This document shows positions 52,759 through 61,556 of a stretch of DNA of 64,000 nucleotides, piece by piece. Source of the DNA: an uncultured Gelidibacter sp. (lineage in GTDB: Bacteria > Bacteroidota > Bacteroidia > Flavobacteriales > Flavobacteriaceae); contig NZ_CANMTE010000002.1 in the NCBI RefSeq assembly GCF_947500795.1, positions 434,001 through 498,000 of the forward strand, written 5' to 3'. A program made the translations under genes and the position numbers. Each line of letters begins with the position of its first letter. Positions within the stretch are counted from its first letter, which is position 1. The notes beneath the pieces were generated by a model. That model was not told where the DNA came from. It did not search any database and saw nothing but the letters and a program-made list of their open reading frames with translations.

Positions 52759-53793
52759 CTAAAAGTCCTCGTTAAATAAGTTCAATCGTTTTAACCAAGA
52801 GGTACGTCTTTCCAACAATAACACATCAATCAACAAAAAGAATAGTGCTGCAGCCAAAAACCATTGAAATTGCGATTCGAAATCAGCGAATTGCTTGGCT
52901 TCAAACTCTGTTTTATCCATTTTATTTAAGATGTCTCGGATGTGCTCCACCACTTCAGTAGTGTTCCTGCCGTTAATGTAAGAGCCGTTAGCCTCTGCAG
53001 CAATATTTTGTAACGTGCTTTCGTCTAAACGGGTTACAACGGTTTCGCCATTTAGATCTTTTTTATAGCTGATAATTCGGCCATTACGCTTCTCAGGAAT
53101 CGGTCCACCTTTTACATCACCAACACCAATGGTAAAAATACGAATGCCTTCCTCTTGAGCTTCTTGAGCAGCGTCAGTCGCTAAGGCACCATGATCTTCT
53201 CCGTCAGAAATGATGATGAGTACACGATTGGTATCTTGGTCATCATCAAAATAGGTTTTTGAAAGTTCAATGGCTTCATGAATAGCGGTTCCTTGTGATG
53301 AAAGCATATCCGTATTCATACTTTGAAGGAACATTTTCGCTGCCGCATAATCTGTTGTAATTGGCAATTGCGGAAACGCTTTACCAGCATAGGCTATAAT
53401 CCCAACGCGGTCACTCGCTAAATTATTGATGATTTGCGTGACCAATTGTTTCGATTTCTCCAAACGATTGGGTGCAATATCTTCCGCCAACATACTTTTT
53501 GAAACGTCAATAGCAAACACAATGTCGACACCTTCACGCTTTACTGTCTCTAATTTGGTGCCCACTTTAGGGTTCACCAAAGCCATTACTAAACACGCAA
53601 AAGCAAGAGATAATACGACAACTTTTAAAATGGATTTGAAGAGTGAGGAATCTGGGCTTAATCTCCTCAATAAAGATTTGCTTGCAAATTTACGTTGCAC
53701 GCGGTGTTTCCACACTTGCAATAGTAAAAACACAATAATGATCAACGGTATGACCATTAATCCCCAAAACCATATTTTTTCTTCTAATTGCAT
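52759..53793 (-). CDS. batB: BatB, von Willebrand factor A domain membrane protein
   Basis: 344 residues with membrane helices at about 9-27 and 55-73 and a C-terminal one (about 308-328). The VWA domain has an intact MIDAS: DVSKS (D96, S98, S100), with the threonine/aspartate sites in SSQGTAIHEAIE and ISDGEDHG. Known Bat proteins form envelope complexes; the metal site suggests protein binding. A 267-base gap separates it from batC. Confidence 0.93.
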   Translation of the reverse strand: MQLEEKIWFWGLMVIPLIIIVFLLLQVWKHRVQRKFASKSLLRRLSPDSSLFKSILKVVVLSLAFACLVMALVNPKVGTKLETVKREGVDIVFAIDVSKSMLAEDIAPNRLEKSKQLVTQIINNLASDRVGIIAYAGKAFPQLPITTDYAAAKMFLQSMNTDMLSSQGTAIHEAIELSKTYFDDDQDTNRVLIIISDGEDHGALATDAAQEAQEEGIRIFTIGVGDVKGGPIPEKRNGRIISYKKDLNGETVVTRLDESTLQNIAAEANGSYINGRNTTEVVEHIRDILNKMDKTEFEAKQFADFESQFQWFLAAALFFLLIDVLLLERRTSWLKRLNLFNEDF

Positions 53794-53862
53794 TTTTTAG
53801 TCTTCAGTCCGTAGGTTTCAATGGGCGCAATAGCCTTGAATACCCGGATATATTTTTAATCT

Positions 53863-54870
53863 TTAATTAAAACTTCTAAATACCGTTGATCGTAATAAAA
53901 ACTCAATAAGCAATAATCCGAACGCCAATAGCACTAATGGACGGTACTTTTCTTCGTAATTATAATACTTAAATTCTTCAACATCGGTTTTTTCCAGTTT
54001 GTTGATCTCCTCATAAATGGCGGCCAACTTTTTATTATTATCAGCTCTAAAATACTTACCGCCAGTCACTTTTGAAATGTCTTTTAATAAGGCTTCATCA
54101 ATTTCCACTTGTTGGCGTCCATATTGGAATTGGCCATTTGGTAAAATTCCGATAGGAGATAAAGCCGTTCCGTTAGTTCCAATCCCAATCGTGTACACTT
54201 TAATGTCATATTCTACCGCTAATTCACTGGCGATTTTAGGGTCGATAAATCCTGAGTTATTAACCCCATCGGTCAGTAAAATAATGACTTTACTTTTTGC
54301 TTTACTGTCTTTAATACGGTTAACCGAGGTTGCTAAACCAGAGCCAATGGCAGTTCCACCTTCAATAATGGTATTATATTTAATCTCACTTAGCGCGCGC
54401 AACACGATGGCTTTATCGCTCGTAATTGGTGTTTTTGTATAACTTTCACCTGCGTATTCTACAATTCCGATACGGTCATTAGGTCTCCCTTTAATAAAGT
54501 CTGACGCTACCTTTTTAAGCGCTTCCAAACGGTTTGGAAGTAAATCTTTAGCAAGCATACTTGCCGATACGTCAATGGCAATTACAATATCAATACCTCT
54601 CGTAGTTTTTGATTTGGTAGACACATCCACGGTTCTTGGGCGTGCTAAAGCTGTAATGATTAAAGCGAGTGCCAACATTCTTAATACAAACAGGCCGTGT
54701 TTTGCTTTTGGCAACCAAGATTGGGTGAATTTAAACCCTTTTATGGTCGACATTTTAAGTGCAGCAGTTTGCTTGTTGTGCTTCAAAACATACCATAAAA
54801 TGAGGAATGGTAGGATGAGAAACAGCCAGAAAAACTCTTTATTTAAAAATTCAATTCCTTCCAGCATCAT
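53863..54870 (-). CDS. batA: BatA, von Willebrand factor A domain membrane protein
   Basis: 335 residues. Two N-terminal helices (about 12-28 and 60-77), VWA domain with MIDAS DVSAS (D100, S102, S104), EGGTAIGSGLA and LTDGVNNSG, and a C-terminal helix (about 308-327). The ATG overlaps the stop of the preceding gene by four bases, supporting the start and translational coupling. It is paralogous to BatB and most likely its partner. Confidence 0.94.
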   Translation of the reverse strand: MMLEGIEFLNKEFFWLFLILPFLILWYVLKHNKQTAALKMSTIKGFKFTQSWLPKAKHGLFVLRMLALALIITALARPRTVDVSTKSKTTRGIDIVIAIDVSASMLAKDLLPNRLEALKKVASDFIKGRPNDRIGIVEYAGESYTKTPITSDKAIVLRALSEIKYNTIIEGGTAIGSGLATSVNRIKDSKAKSKVIILLTDGVNNSGFIDPKIASELAVEYDIKVYTIGIGTNGTALSPIGILPNGQFQYGRQQVEIDEALLKDISKVTGGKYFRADNNKKLAAIYEEINKLEKTDVEEFKYYNYEEKYRPLVLLAFGLLLIEFLLRSTVFRSFN

Positions 54871-56525
54871 TCTTCTTTTTTGAGTTCAACTGAATTTAAA
54901 ACGCGCTCCATAATGGCATCAGCATAATGGTCTTCTGCATCCCAGACCAAGATAATTTGCTGCAAAATATTCTGCGCGGTAAACGCTAATAACACATAGT
55001 TTCCTTTTCTGTATTGATTAGAAAGTGGCGTAGGGAAGGACGCAGAACCGAAAACTTTCAGACCTTCCGCAGCATTAGGCGTTATAAATTGCTCGCGTTT
55101 AACCAAAATGTCTCTGACATTATTTTTCTCCAACATTTCCAAACCTCCATTAATCGCAAGATTCAGATCGATTTTAGTGGTGTCCGCAACATTGAATTTT
55201 GAGGTGCTCACCACGATATTTAAAGACCCCAACAAATTACCGTAGCTGAACATGGTGGTTTTAGCAGTTCCGGTAAGCGAATCAGTTGTTTTCGATTCCA
55301 CACGTTCTAATACGGCAGGCGTTGAAATGTAAATTGGCGGCACACCATATTCGCTCGTTACCCAATCGCCTTCCAATAATTCTTTGTTGTCATTACCAAT
55401 AATGGTGTCCTTAACATAGTCGAAGCCATATTTTATGGAGAACCCAACAAAGGTGGCAAGCAGTAAAAACAGTGAAAGCGCAACCGTAATAATAATTTTA
55501 CGACGTTTCTTTTTGCGTGCTTGTTCTTCTTTATACTGTTGATCTAATAATTTTTCTTCTTCCGTAGGTTCTGGCAAGGCTTGTTCAACATGGTCAATTT
55601 CTAAATCGATGGTGTTTCTATCAATTTTTGCCAACTCAATATCTGGTGCGGATTTTGCGAATTTTACCAAATCGGCACGCTTCAGAATGGTTTCAATATT
55701 TCTGATGTCTTCTTTACTCAGTTCTATTTGGTTGCCATCTTTTAGTAAATTCAAACGGTGCACCAATTCGTCAGTAGTACTTTCTAGCGCACGATCATAG
55801 ACTTGTTCATCAAGATAGCGTCTGATAATGAATGTCAATTCAGAATAATAGCCTTTAAGTTCAGATTGCTGCAGGTAATCTGTTTCATCCAATTTCTTAA
55901 GGGCGAGTTTTGCACGTTGATAAGGCGGTAATAATGCAATTTCTTCTTCTTCGGATAATGGTTTTTTACGCCAAATAAACCAGTACATTAAAAATGCGAT
56001 GAGTGCAAGAATTGCTAAAATTATCAAAGCTGTTTTCCACCAATCACTCGGACTTTTTTCAACTTCAATAAATGGTTTGATGTCGTAAAGACCTTGTTTT
56101 GTTGAGTCCACAAGGATGTTATTGACTTCAACCCTTAAAGAATCAGTGAAATATTCTTTAGTGCCAATAATAATTTTTTGCCTTGGAATGGTATAACTGC
56201 CCGAATCAAATTGCGTTAATCCGTACTTTTTGATGAGGTTATACTTCGCGTTTTTTAGAGTGGTGTCTATTTTATAAGACTCAATCATTTCCAAAGGAGA
56301 AAATGTCTGTCCTTCAGGGAAAACAACAAAATCTGTAGTATCTGCTTCCACTTCAACTTTATAGGTGATTTGTTCTCCTATTTTGATTTTCGCAGGGTCT
56401 ATGGATGAGTTTACTTGCGCAAAAGAGAAAACCGAAATGAGAAAAAAGCAAATAGAAAGAACGCTTGAAGCACGAAGCTTAAAGCGTGAAGTATTGTAGG
56501 TTATATGTCGAAAATCGTAATTCAT
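54867..56525 (-). CDS. Bat-operon membrane protein, unnamed, two-TM
   Basis: 552 residues from the ATG at 56525. Signal-like segment SSVLSICFFLISVFSFAQ, a periplasmic BatD-like beta domain (VNSSIDPAKIKIGEQITYKVEVEADTTDF...), membrane helix WWKTALIILAILALIAFLMYWFIW, a cytoplasmic helical region with LPPYQRAKLALKKLDETDYLQQSELKGYYSELTFIIRRYLDEQV, a second helix (KKRRKIIITVALSLFLLLATFVGF), and a C-terminal extracytoplasmic domain. It lies between the DUF58 gene and batA. The first 20 residues (NYDFRHITYNTSRFKLRA) look repeat-derived and are unlike a normal signal n-region. Function unassigned. Confidence 0.82.
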   Translation of the reverse strand: MNYDFRHITYNTSRFKLRASSVLSICFFLISVFSFAQVNSSIDPAKIKIGEQITYKVEVEADTTDFVVFPEGQTFSPLEMIESYKIDTTLKNAKYNLIKKYGLTQFDSGSYTIPRQKIIIGTKEYFTDSLRVEVNNILVDSTKQGLYDIKPFIEVEKSPSDWWKTALIILAILALIAFLMYWFIWRKKPLSEEEEIALLPPYQRAKLALKKLDETDYLQQSELKGYYSELTFIIRRYLDEQVYDRALESTTDELVHRLNLLKDGNQIELSKEDIRNIETILKRADLVKFAKSAPDIELAKIDRNTIDLEIDHVEQALPEPTEEEKLLDQQYKEEQARKKKRRKIIITVALSLFLLLATFVGFSIKYGFDYVKDTIIGNDNKELLEGDWVTSEYGVPPIYISTPAVLERVESKTTDSLTGTAKTTMFSYGNLLGSLNIVVSTSKFNVADTTKIDLNLAINGGLEMLEKNNVRDILVKREQFITPNAAEGLKVFGSASFPTPLSNQYRKGNYVLLAFTAQNILQQIILVWDAEDHYADAIMERVLNSVELKKEE

Positions 56526-56538
56526 AAATCGTAAGTCG

Positions 56539-57405
56539 TTACGCTCTGCGTTTAAAATAGCCCAATAATTTTGTGACATAGCTTTCGTCAACACGACAGT
56601 CTATAGTGCCGGCGCCAGATTTCGAAAATGTATCTTTAAAATAGACGACGCGCTCGTGGTGATATTTACTATAATCTGTTCTAATCTTTTTTGAAGCCGT
56701 ATTGACCAACATGTATTCGCCAGTTTCTTCGTCTTGCATTTGAACCATCCCTAAATTTGGAATGCTCTCTTCGCGTTGATCATACACTCTAATTCCGGTA
56801 ATGTCGTGTTTATTAGCGGCAATTTTTAGGGTGTGCTTATAATCGTCCGCCATAAAATCAGAAAGCAGAAAAACAATGGCTTTCTTTTTCATTACACTCG
56901 ATAAAAATTTTAACGCTTGTGTAATATCTGTTTTCTTGCTTTTTGGCTTAAATTCTATCAATTCTCGGATAATACGCAACACGTGAAATCTTCCTTTTTT
57001 TGGAGGAATGTACAATTCGATAGTATCCGTAAAAAGAATTAAGCCAATTTTATCGTTGTTTTGAGTGGCTGAAAACGCTAACGTAGCTGCAATCTCAGTA
57101 ATAATTTCATTCTTGAATTGTTGGTCTGTACCAAACCATTCTGAACCTGAAATGTCCACCATAAGCATCATGGTGAGCTCACGTTCTTCCTCAAATATTT
57201 TAATGTGAGGCTCATTATAACGCGCCGTTACATTCCAGTCAATATTTCGGACATCATCACCATATTGATATTGACGGACTTCGCTAAAAGTCATCCCTTT
57301 ACCTTTAAAGGTAGAATGGTATTCTCCTCCAAAGATATGGTTAGACAAGCGCCGCGTCTTAATCTCTATTTTACGTACTTTTTTTAAAAGCTCTTTTGTA
57401 TCCAT
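56539..57405 (-). CDS. DUF58 protein of the Bat operon
   Basis: 288-residue cytoplasmic protein. The family motif is GDDVRNIDWNVTARYNEPHIKIFEEERELTMMLMVDISGS (about 49-88), with a VWA-like D-I-S-G-S site. DUF58 proteins accompany MoxR AAA ATPases and are thought to be adaptors of metal-ion-dependent client maturation. The order MoxR-DUF58-VWA is conserved across bacteria. It is 104 bases after moxR and 13 bases before the unnamed gene. Confidence 0.92.
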   Translation of the reverse strand: MDTKELLKKVRKIEIKTRRLSNHIFGGEYHSTFKGKGMTFSEVRQYQYGDDVRNIDWNVTARYNEPHIKIFEEERELTMMLMVDISGSEWFGTDQQFKNEIITEIAATLAFSATQNNDKIGLILFTDTIELYIPPKKGRFHVLRIIRELIEFKPKSKKTDITQALKFLSSVMKKKAIVFLLSDFMADDYKHTLKIAANKHDITGIRVYDQREESIPNLGMVQMQDEETGEYMLVNTASKKIRTDYSKYHHERVVYFKDTFSKSGAGTIDCRVDESYVTKLLGYFKRRA

Positions 57406-57414
57406 TTTTTATTG

Positions 57415-57500
57415 AGTCTGCAATTGGCAGTCTTCAGTTTTCAGTCGTTATAATTCAGTGATGAGTGGTCCTATTACTGCCCACTGCATACTGAATACTT
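57415..57500. repeat. CAGT-rich repeat between moxR and the DUF58 gene
   Basis: Left half GGCAGTCTTCAGTTTTCAGT; right half ACTGCCCACTGCATACTGAATAC, the same vocabulary in inverted orientation (reverse complement GTATTCAGTATGCAGTGGGCAGT). The gap between two genes of one operon is thus filled by an imperfect inverted pair that could fold in the mRNA. Related copies are at 5676-5755 and 60592-60642. Confidence 0.65.
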
Positions 57501-57509
57501 CGGACTTAT

Positions 57510-58508
57510 TTATGGTACTTCAATTTCATTGATGATTTTGTTGATGATGTCAACAGAAGTTATGTTTTCAGCTTCCGCTTCATAAGTAATTCCAACTCTG
57601 TGGCGAAGTACATCATGCACAACGGCGCGAACATCTTCAGGAATAACATATCCACGACGCTTGATAAATGCATAACATTTTGCAGCAACTGCTAAGTTGA
57701 TACTACCACGTGGAGAAGCTCCAAACGAAATTAATGGTTTTAAATCGGCAAGTTTATATTTTTCAGGATAACGCGTAGCGAAGATGATGTCGAGAATGTA
57801 TTTTTCAATTTTCTCGTCCATATAAACTTCACGAACGGTTTGCTGTGCTCTTAAAATTTGATCTACAGAAACAACCGCATTTACTTTTTCGTAAGCGCCT
57901 TTCATATTAGAGCGCATAATAAGTTGCTCTTCGTCGATTTTTGGATAGTCGATAACCGTTTTAAGCATAAAACGGTCTACTTGTGCTTCAGGAAGCGGGT
58001 AAGTTCCTTCTTGCTCAATAGGGTTTTGAGTGGCCATTACCAAAAATGGCTTGTCCAATTTAAAAGTTTCATCACCAATAGTGACTTGCTTTTCCTGCAT
58101 GGCCTCTAATAAAGCCGATTGCACTTTCGCAGGTGCTCTATTGATCTCATCAGCTAAGACGAAATTTGCAAAAATTGGTCCTTTTTTAATGGTGAAATCA
58201 TTCACCTTCATATTATAGATTAAGGTACCAACCACGTCGGCCGGTAGTAAATCTGGAGTAAATTGTATTCTGCTAAAAGTAGATTCAATAGCCTGAGACA
58301 GGGTGTTAATGGCTAATGTTTTTGCTAAACCAGGTACACCTTCCAATAAAATATGCCCTTGTCCCAACAGTCCAATCAGTAAGCGTTCAACCATATATTT
58401 TTGGCCAACAATTACCTTGTTCATCTCAAAAGTAAGTAAGTCTACAAAGGCACTTTCTCTTTCAATTTTCTCGTTTATGCTTTTGATATCAACTGTGTCT
58501 TCCATCAT
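57510..58508 (-). CDS. MoxR-type AAA ATPase of the Bat operon
   Basis: 332-residue cytoplasmic AAA+ ATPase. Walker A GVPGLAKT (57-64), Walker B VLADEINR (117-124), sensor motif ATQNPIEQEGTYPLPEAQVDRF and the C-terminal lid AAKCYAFIKRRGYVIPEDVRAV. MoxR ATPases assist maturation of complexes with VWA partners, which follow in the operon. It is the first gene; two ATGs in tandem (58508 and 58505) are equally possible starts. Confidence 0.95.
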   Translation of the reverse strand: MMEDTVDIKSINEKIERESAFVDLLTFEMNKVIVGQKYMVERLLIGLLGQGHILLEGVPGLAKTLAINTLSQAIESTFSRIQFTPDLLPADVVGTLIYNMKVNDFTIKKGPIFANFVLADEINRAPAKVQSALLEAMQEKQVTIGDETFKLDKPFLVMATQNPIEQEGTYPLPEAQVDRFMLKTVIDYPKIDEEQLIMRSNMKGAYEKVNAVVSVDQILRAQQTVREVYMDEKIEKYILDIIFATRYPEKYKLADLKPLISFGASPRGSINLAVAAKCYAFIKRRGYVIPEDVRAVVHDVLRHRVGITYEAEAENITSVDIINKIINEIEVP

Positions 58509-58605
58509 TTTAGAATTTATTTAGACTGAAATAGGGTCTGATTTTTTGAGGTCTGCAAATTGTTAAAATTTTTATTGGATTGCTGTTAATAATTGGTTAA
58601 AAAAA

Positions 58606-58632
58606 AAGAGCAACACCCATGGTGTTGCTCTT
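58606..58632 (-). terminator. Terminator of the DUF4382 lipoprotein gene
   Basis: Stem AAGAGCAACACC/GGTGTTGCTCTT, loop CAT, and in the minus direction a T-tract of about nine bases. It lies 26 bases after the stop and before the Bat operon. Confidence 0.9.
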
Positions 58633-58657
58633 TTAATACATTTTTATGATTTATACC

Positions 58658-59461
58658 TTAATTAATCGTAATCACGCCTAATGCGGTATTATTTTCAGCT
58701 GTAACTTGAACATTCTCTAATACTGAAGGCATTAGATCAGATTCAGGATCTGGTGTAAGAGTAACGGTATAACTTCCCGGGTTTAAACCTACCAATAAGA
58801 AGTTGCCTTCAACATCAGCATACGTTGTTATTTCGTCTACACCATTGGTAGCTGTAATTTGAGTTTGTACGCCTAATGGTAAAACGCTACCAGAAATTGT
58901 TCCGGTTGTAGCTTCAGCACTTGCTCTAATTACTGGCTTTAAATTGATGTTACCTGATTCACCTGCCACAACGATTGACTTATCAACGTCAAAATCCAAT
59001 AGGAAGGTATAAGCCATATTAGGCAATAAGGTTTGGTTGAGTTTGATTTTCAATCCAGATTGTTGTGCACTAGGTGTTTTTAAAGGAAATGTCTCTCCGT
59101 CAATAACCACAGTGTTGTCATCGCCTAAAACCAAACGAATCTGGTTTAATGTTCCTGAAAGGACTTCAAAATCATCAACTAAAAGCACATTAACACCACC
59201 AGTTAACGTTAGTAAATCATATACTCCAGTGTTGATAGCTTCTAAACTTTGCCATCCTTCTTCACCTTCGCCGGCATCATTTACTTTCACCATCACATCA
59301 ACAATGTCAATATAAACATGGTCAAAATCTCCTGGCGCATCCATTAATTTAATGGAAACTTTTGCTTTTCCTTGTGGGTCAGTTGCCGAATCATCGTCGC
59401 TACAACCAAAGGAGAAAAATGTTATAAGGGCTAATAAACTTGCTTTTTTTAAAATATTCAT
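58658..59461 (-). CDS. DUF4382 lipoprotein with carboxypeptidase-regulatory-like domain
   Basis: 267 residues. Lipoprotein signal MNILKKASLLALITFFSFGC (cysteine 20) followed by SDDDS, a close match to the surface-export signal reported for Flavobacterium lipoproteins. DUF4382 (about 33-185: KVSIKLMDAPGDFDHVYIDIVDVMVKVND...) and a C-terminal carboxypeptidase-regulatory-like beta-sandwich (about 192-267: GTISGSVLPLGVQTQITAT...). Likely outer-surface anchored; function unknown. It is monocistronic. Confidence 0.88.
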   Translation of the reverse strand: MNILKKASLLALITFFSFGCSDDDSATDPQGKAKVSIKLMDAPGDFDHVYIDIVDVMVKVNDAGEGEEGWQSLEAINTGVYDLLTLTGGVNVLLVDDFEVLSGTLNQIRLVLGDDNTVVIDGETFPLKTPSAQQSGLKIKLNQTLLPNMAYTFLLDFDVDKSIVVAGESGNINLKPVIRASAEATTGTISGSVLPLGVQTQITATNGVDEITTYADVEGNFLLVGLNPGSYTVTLTPDPESDLMPSVLENVQVTAENNTALGVITIN

Positions 59462-59714
59462 AGCATTAAAAATTTATAGGTTTAACTATATATACGCTTC
59501 TGTTAGAGAATTGGACTACATGAATATGGTCGGTTAATAGTACGTAGCTCATAGTCATTAGGTTAGCAGCTGAAAAAGTATTGGTTACAGATTCGTATTT
59601 TGATATAAGTGTGGGTTTCTGAAAACCTTAAACTTGGAATCTTAAATAGGATAGCAGATTACTCGGCGAGTTTTAAGTATTTTTATATTCGAAAGCAATA
59701 AATCAGAAAATGTA

Positions 59715-60581
59715 ATGACGAATTATTCTCGAATTATAGCAGGGACAATGACGTGGGGAGGTTGGGGTAAAAGCCTATCAACTTCAGCTATGGCGGACTT
59801 AATTCAATTTTGTGTTGAACATGGGATTTCCACTTTTGATCATGCTGATATTTATGGTGGGTACACCACAGAGGCCGAGTTTGGAAATGCTTTAGTAGAA
59901 AGTAAAGTTGATCGTGAACACATTCAGCTCATCAGCAAATGCGGCATTCAGCATCTTTCTGGAGGTCGCAACAACAAGGTGGGGCATTATAATTATGATA
60001 AGGAGTATATTATTTTGTCCGTAGAAACATCATTAAGAAACCTGCACACCGATTATTTGGATGTGTTGTTATTGCATAGGCCTAGCCCGTTGATGCATCC
60101 TGATGAAATTTCAGAGGCTATTCAAATTTTGAAAGCGCAAGGAAAAATCAAGAATTTTGGTGTGTCTAACTTTACGCCGACTCAAGTTGATTTAATTTCT
60201 AAAAATGTAACTGTTGCTGTTAATCAAGTCGAGTTTTCATTAACCCAACATGATGCGATGCAAAATGGTACCTTAGATCAAATGATGATTAAAGATATCA
60301 CCCCAATGGCATGGTCGCCTTTAGGGCATGTTTTTAAGGAAGATACGGAACAAACCCGACGCATTCATAAACAATTGGGTGAGCTTAGAGAAAAATACGA
60401 TGCTACGGAAGATCAATTATTGCTCGCTTGGATTTTAAAACATCCGTCAAACATTCATCCTGTTGTAGGAACAACTACTAAAGAGCGACTTTTGAATGCA
60501 GTTAAGGCAAGGGATATCGCTTTAGAATTACAAGATTGGTTTTTGATGTTGGTGGCTGCACAAGGACATCCGATGCCTTGA
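59715..60581 (+). CDS. Aldo/keto reductase
   Basis: 288-residue cytoplasmic NADPH-dependent reductase. The catalytic tetrad is complete: D42, Y47, K75 and H121 in STFDHADIYGG, SKCG and LLLHRPSP. AKR text IKNFGVSNFTPTQVDLISK and the C-terminal cofactor region HPVVGTTTKERLLNAV are present. It resembles the YdhF-type oxidoreductases. The substrate is not predictable; the SDR gene 150 bases downstream may be functionally linked but a repeat intervenes. Confidence 0.92.
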   Translation: MTNYSRIIAGTMTWGGWGKSLSTSAMADLIQFCVEHGISTFDHADIYGGYTTEAEFGNALVESKVDREHIQLISKCGIQHLSGGRNNKVGHYNYDKEYIILSVETSLRNLHTDYLDVLLLHRPSPLMHPDEISEAIQILKAQGKIKNFGVSNFTPTQVDLISKNVTVAVNQVEFSLTQHDAMQNGTLDQMMIKDITPMAWSPLGHVFKEDTEQTRRIHKQLGELREKYDATEDQLLLAWILKHPSNIHPVVGTTTKERLLNAVKARDIALELQDWFLMLVAAQGHPMP

Positions 60582-60591
60582 GGAAGATGGC

Positions 60592-60642
60592 GGTATTCAG
60601 TATTCAGTTGGCAGTATTCAGTTGGCAGTCTTCAGTTTGTGG
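60592..60642 (+). repeat. 14-bp tandem CAGT repeat between the two reductase genes
   Basis: TATTCAGTTGGCAG occurs twice in direct succession (60601-60614 and 60615-60628) and a third divergent copy follows (TCTTCAGTTTGTGG), preceded by a partial GGTATTCAG. It shares its vocabulary with repeats at 5676-5755 and 57415-57500. Confidence 0.8.
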
Positions 60643-60734
60643 AAGGTTTGTAGTTATGGAGATGGATTAAGAATGAATTAAAAATTATAATAACACAATA
60701 AATAAAGATTCCCGCTTTTAGGGAAGAAAAGCAT

Positions 60735-61490
60735 ATGAATAGAAAAACAGCACTAATAACAGGAGCAACAAGCGGCATTGGTCGCGCTACGGCTCATGAA
60801 TTTGCAAAACACGGTATTAATTTAATTTTGTGTGGCCGTCGTCAGGAGCGATTGGATACCATTCAAAAAGCACTTGAAAAAACGACCGATGTTCACACTC
60901 TAAACTTTGATGTGCGTGATAAAGACGCCATTTCTGAGGCCATTGCGTCTTTACCTGAGGCATTTAAAACCATTGATATTCTAATTAATAATGCTGGAAA
61001 TGCGCATGGTTTGGATCCAATTCAGTCTGGGGATATGGACGATTGGGATGCGATGATGGACATCAATGTAAAAGGCTTGCTGTATGTAAGTAATGCGATT
61101 ATTCCACAAATGACGGCGCGTCAATCTGGGCATATCATTAATATTGGATCGTCAGCAGGGAAGGAAGTATATCCAAAAGGCAATGTGTATTGTGCCAGTA
61201 AGCATGCGGTTTTAGCCATTACTGAAGGCATGCGCATCGATTTAAATCCGTTTGGAATTAAAGTGGGCGCTATCAATCCGGGTTTGGTAGAAACGGAATT
61301 TTCCCAAGTCCGTTTTAAAGGTGATGCTGTGGCGGATACGGTTTATAAAGGCTATAAAGCCTTACAGCCAGAAGATATTGCAGAGATTATTTATTTTGCG
61401 GTATCAAGACCTGCACATGTGAATATTGCTGATTTGTTGGTGTTTCCGACAGCTCAGGCAAATAGTACAACAGTAAAGAAAGATCTATAA
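60735..61490 (+). CDS. Short-chain dehydrogenase/reductase, NAD(P)-dependent
   Basis: 251 residues, classical SDR. Cofactor motif TGATSGIG (9-16), NNAG (85-88), catalytic S139, Y152 and K156 (INIGSSAGKEVYPKGNVYCASKHA). An arginine pair after the second strand (CGRRQ) favours NADP. Overall like E. coli YdfG, a broad hydroxy-acid dehydrogenase. Cytoplasmic. It follows the aldo/keto reductase after 153 bases. Confidence 0.92.
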   Translation: MNRKTALITGATSGIGRATAHEFAKHGINLILCGRRQERLDTIQKALEKTTDVHTLNFDVRDKDAISEAIASLPEAFKTIDILINNAGNAHGLDPIQSGDMDDWDAMMDINVKGLLYVSNAIIPQMTARQSGHIINIGSSAGKEVYPKGNVYCASKHAVLAITEGMRIDLNPFGIKVGAINPGLVETEFSQVRFKGDAVADTVYKGYKALQPEDIAEIIYFAVSRPAHVNIADLLVFPTAQANSTTVKKDL

Positions 61491-61503
61491 CTTATAATTA
61501 TGC

Positions 61504-61534
61504 AAAAAAAAGCTGCTCTTAGGAGCAGCTTTTC
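61504..61534. terminator. Bidirectional terminator
   Basis: Eleven-base stem AAAAGCTGCTC/GAGCAGCTTTT with loop TTAG. The A-run before it gives a good T-tract for the minus-strand lipoprotein gene. Confidence 0.88.
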
Positions 61535-61556
61535 TTGCTTATAAAATTCAGTTGGT

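Noticed and set aside
53797-53820. Fourth copy of the CAGT repeat between batA and batB
   Set aside because: Only about 12 bases (AGTCTTCAGTCC) resemble the family, too short to separate from chance.
60592-60642. CRISPR-like array
   Set aside because: Units are 14 bp and directly adjacent without spacers, and there are no cas genes.
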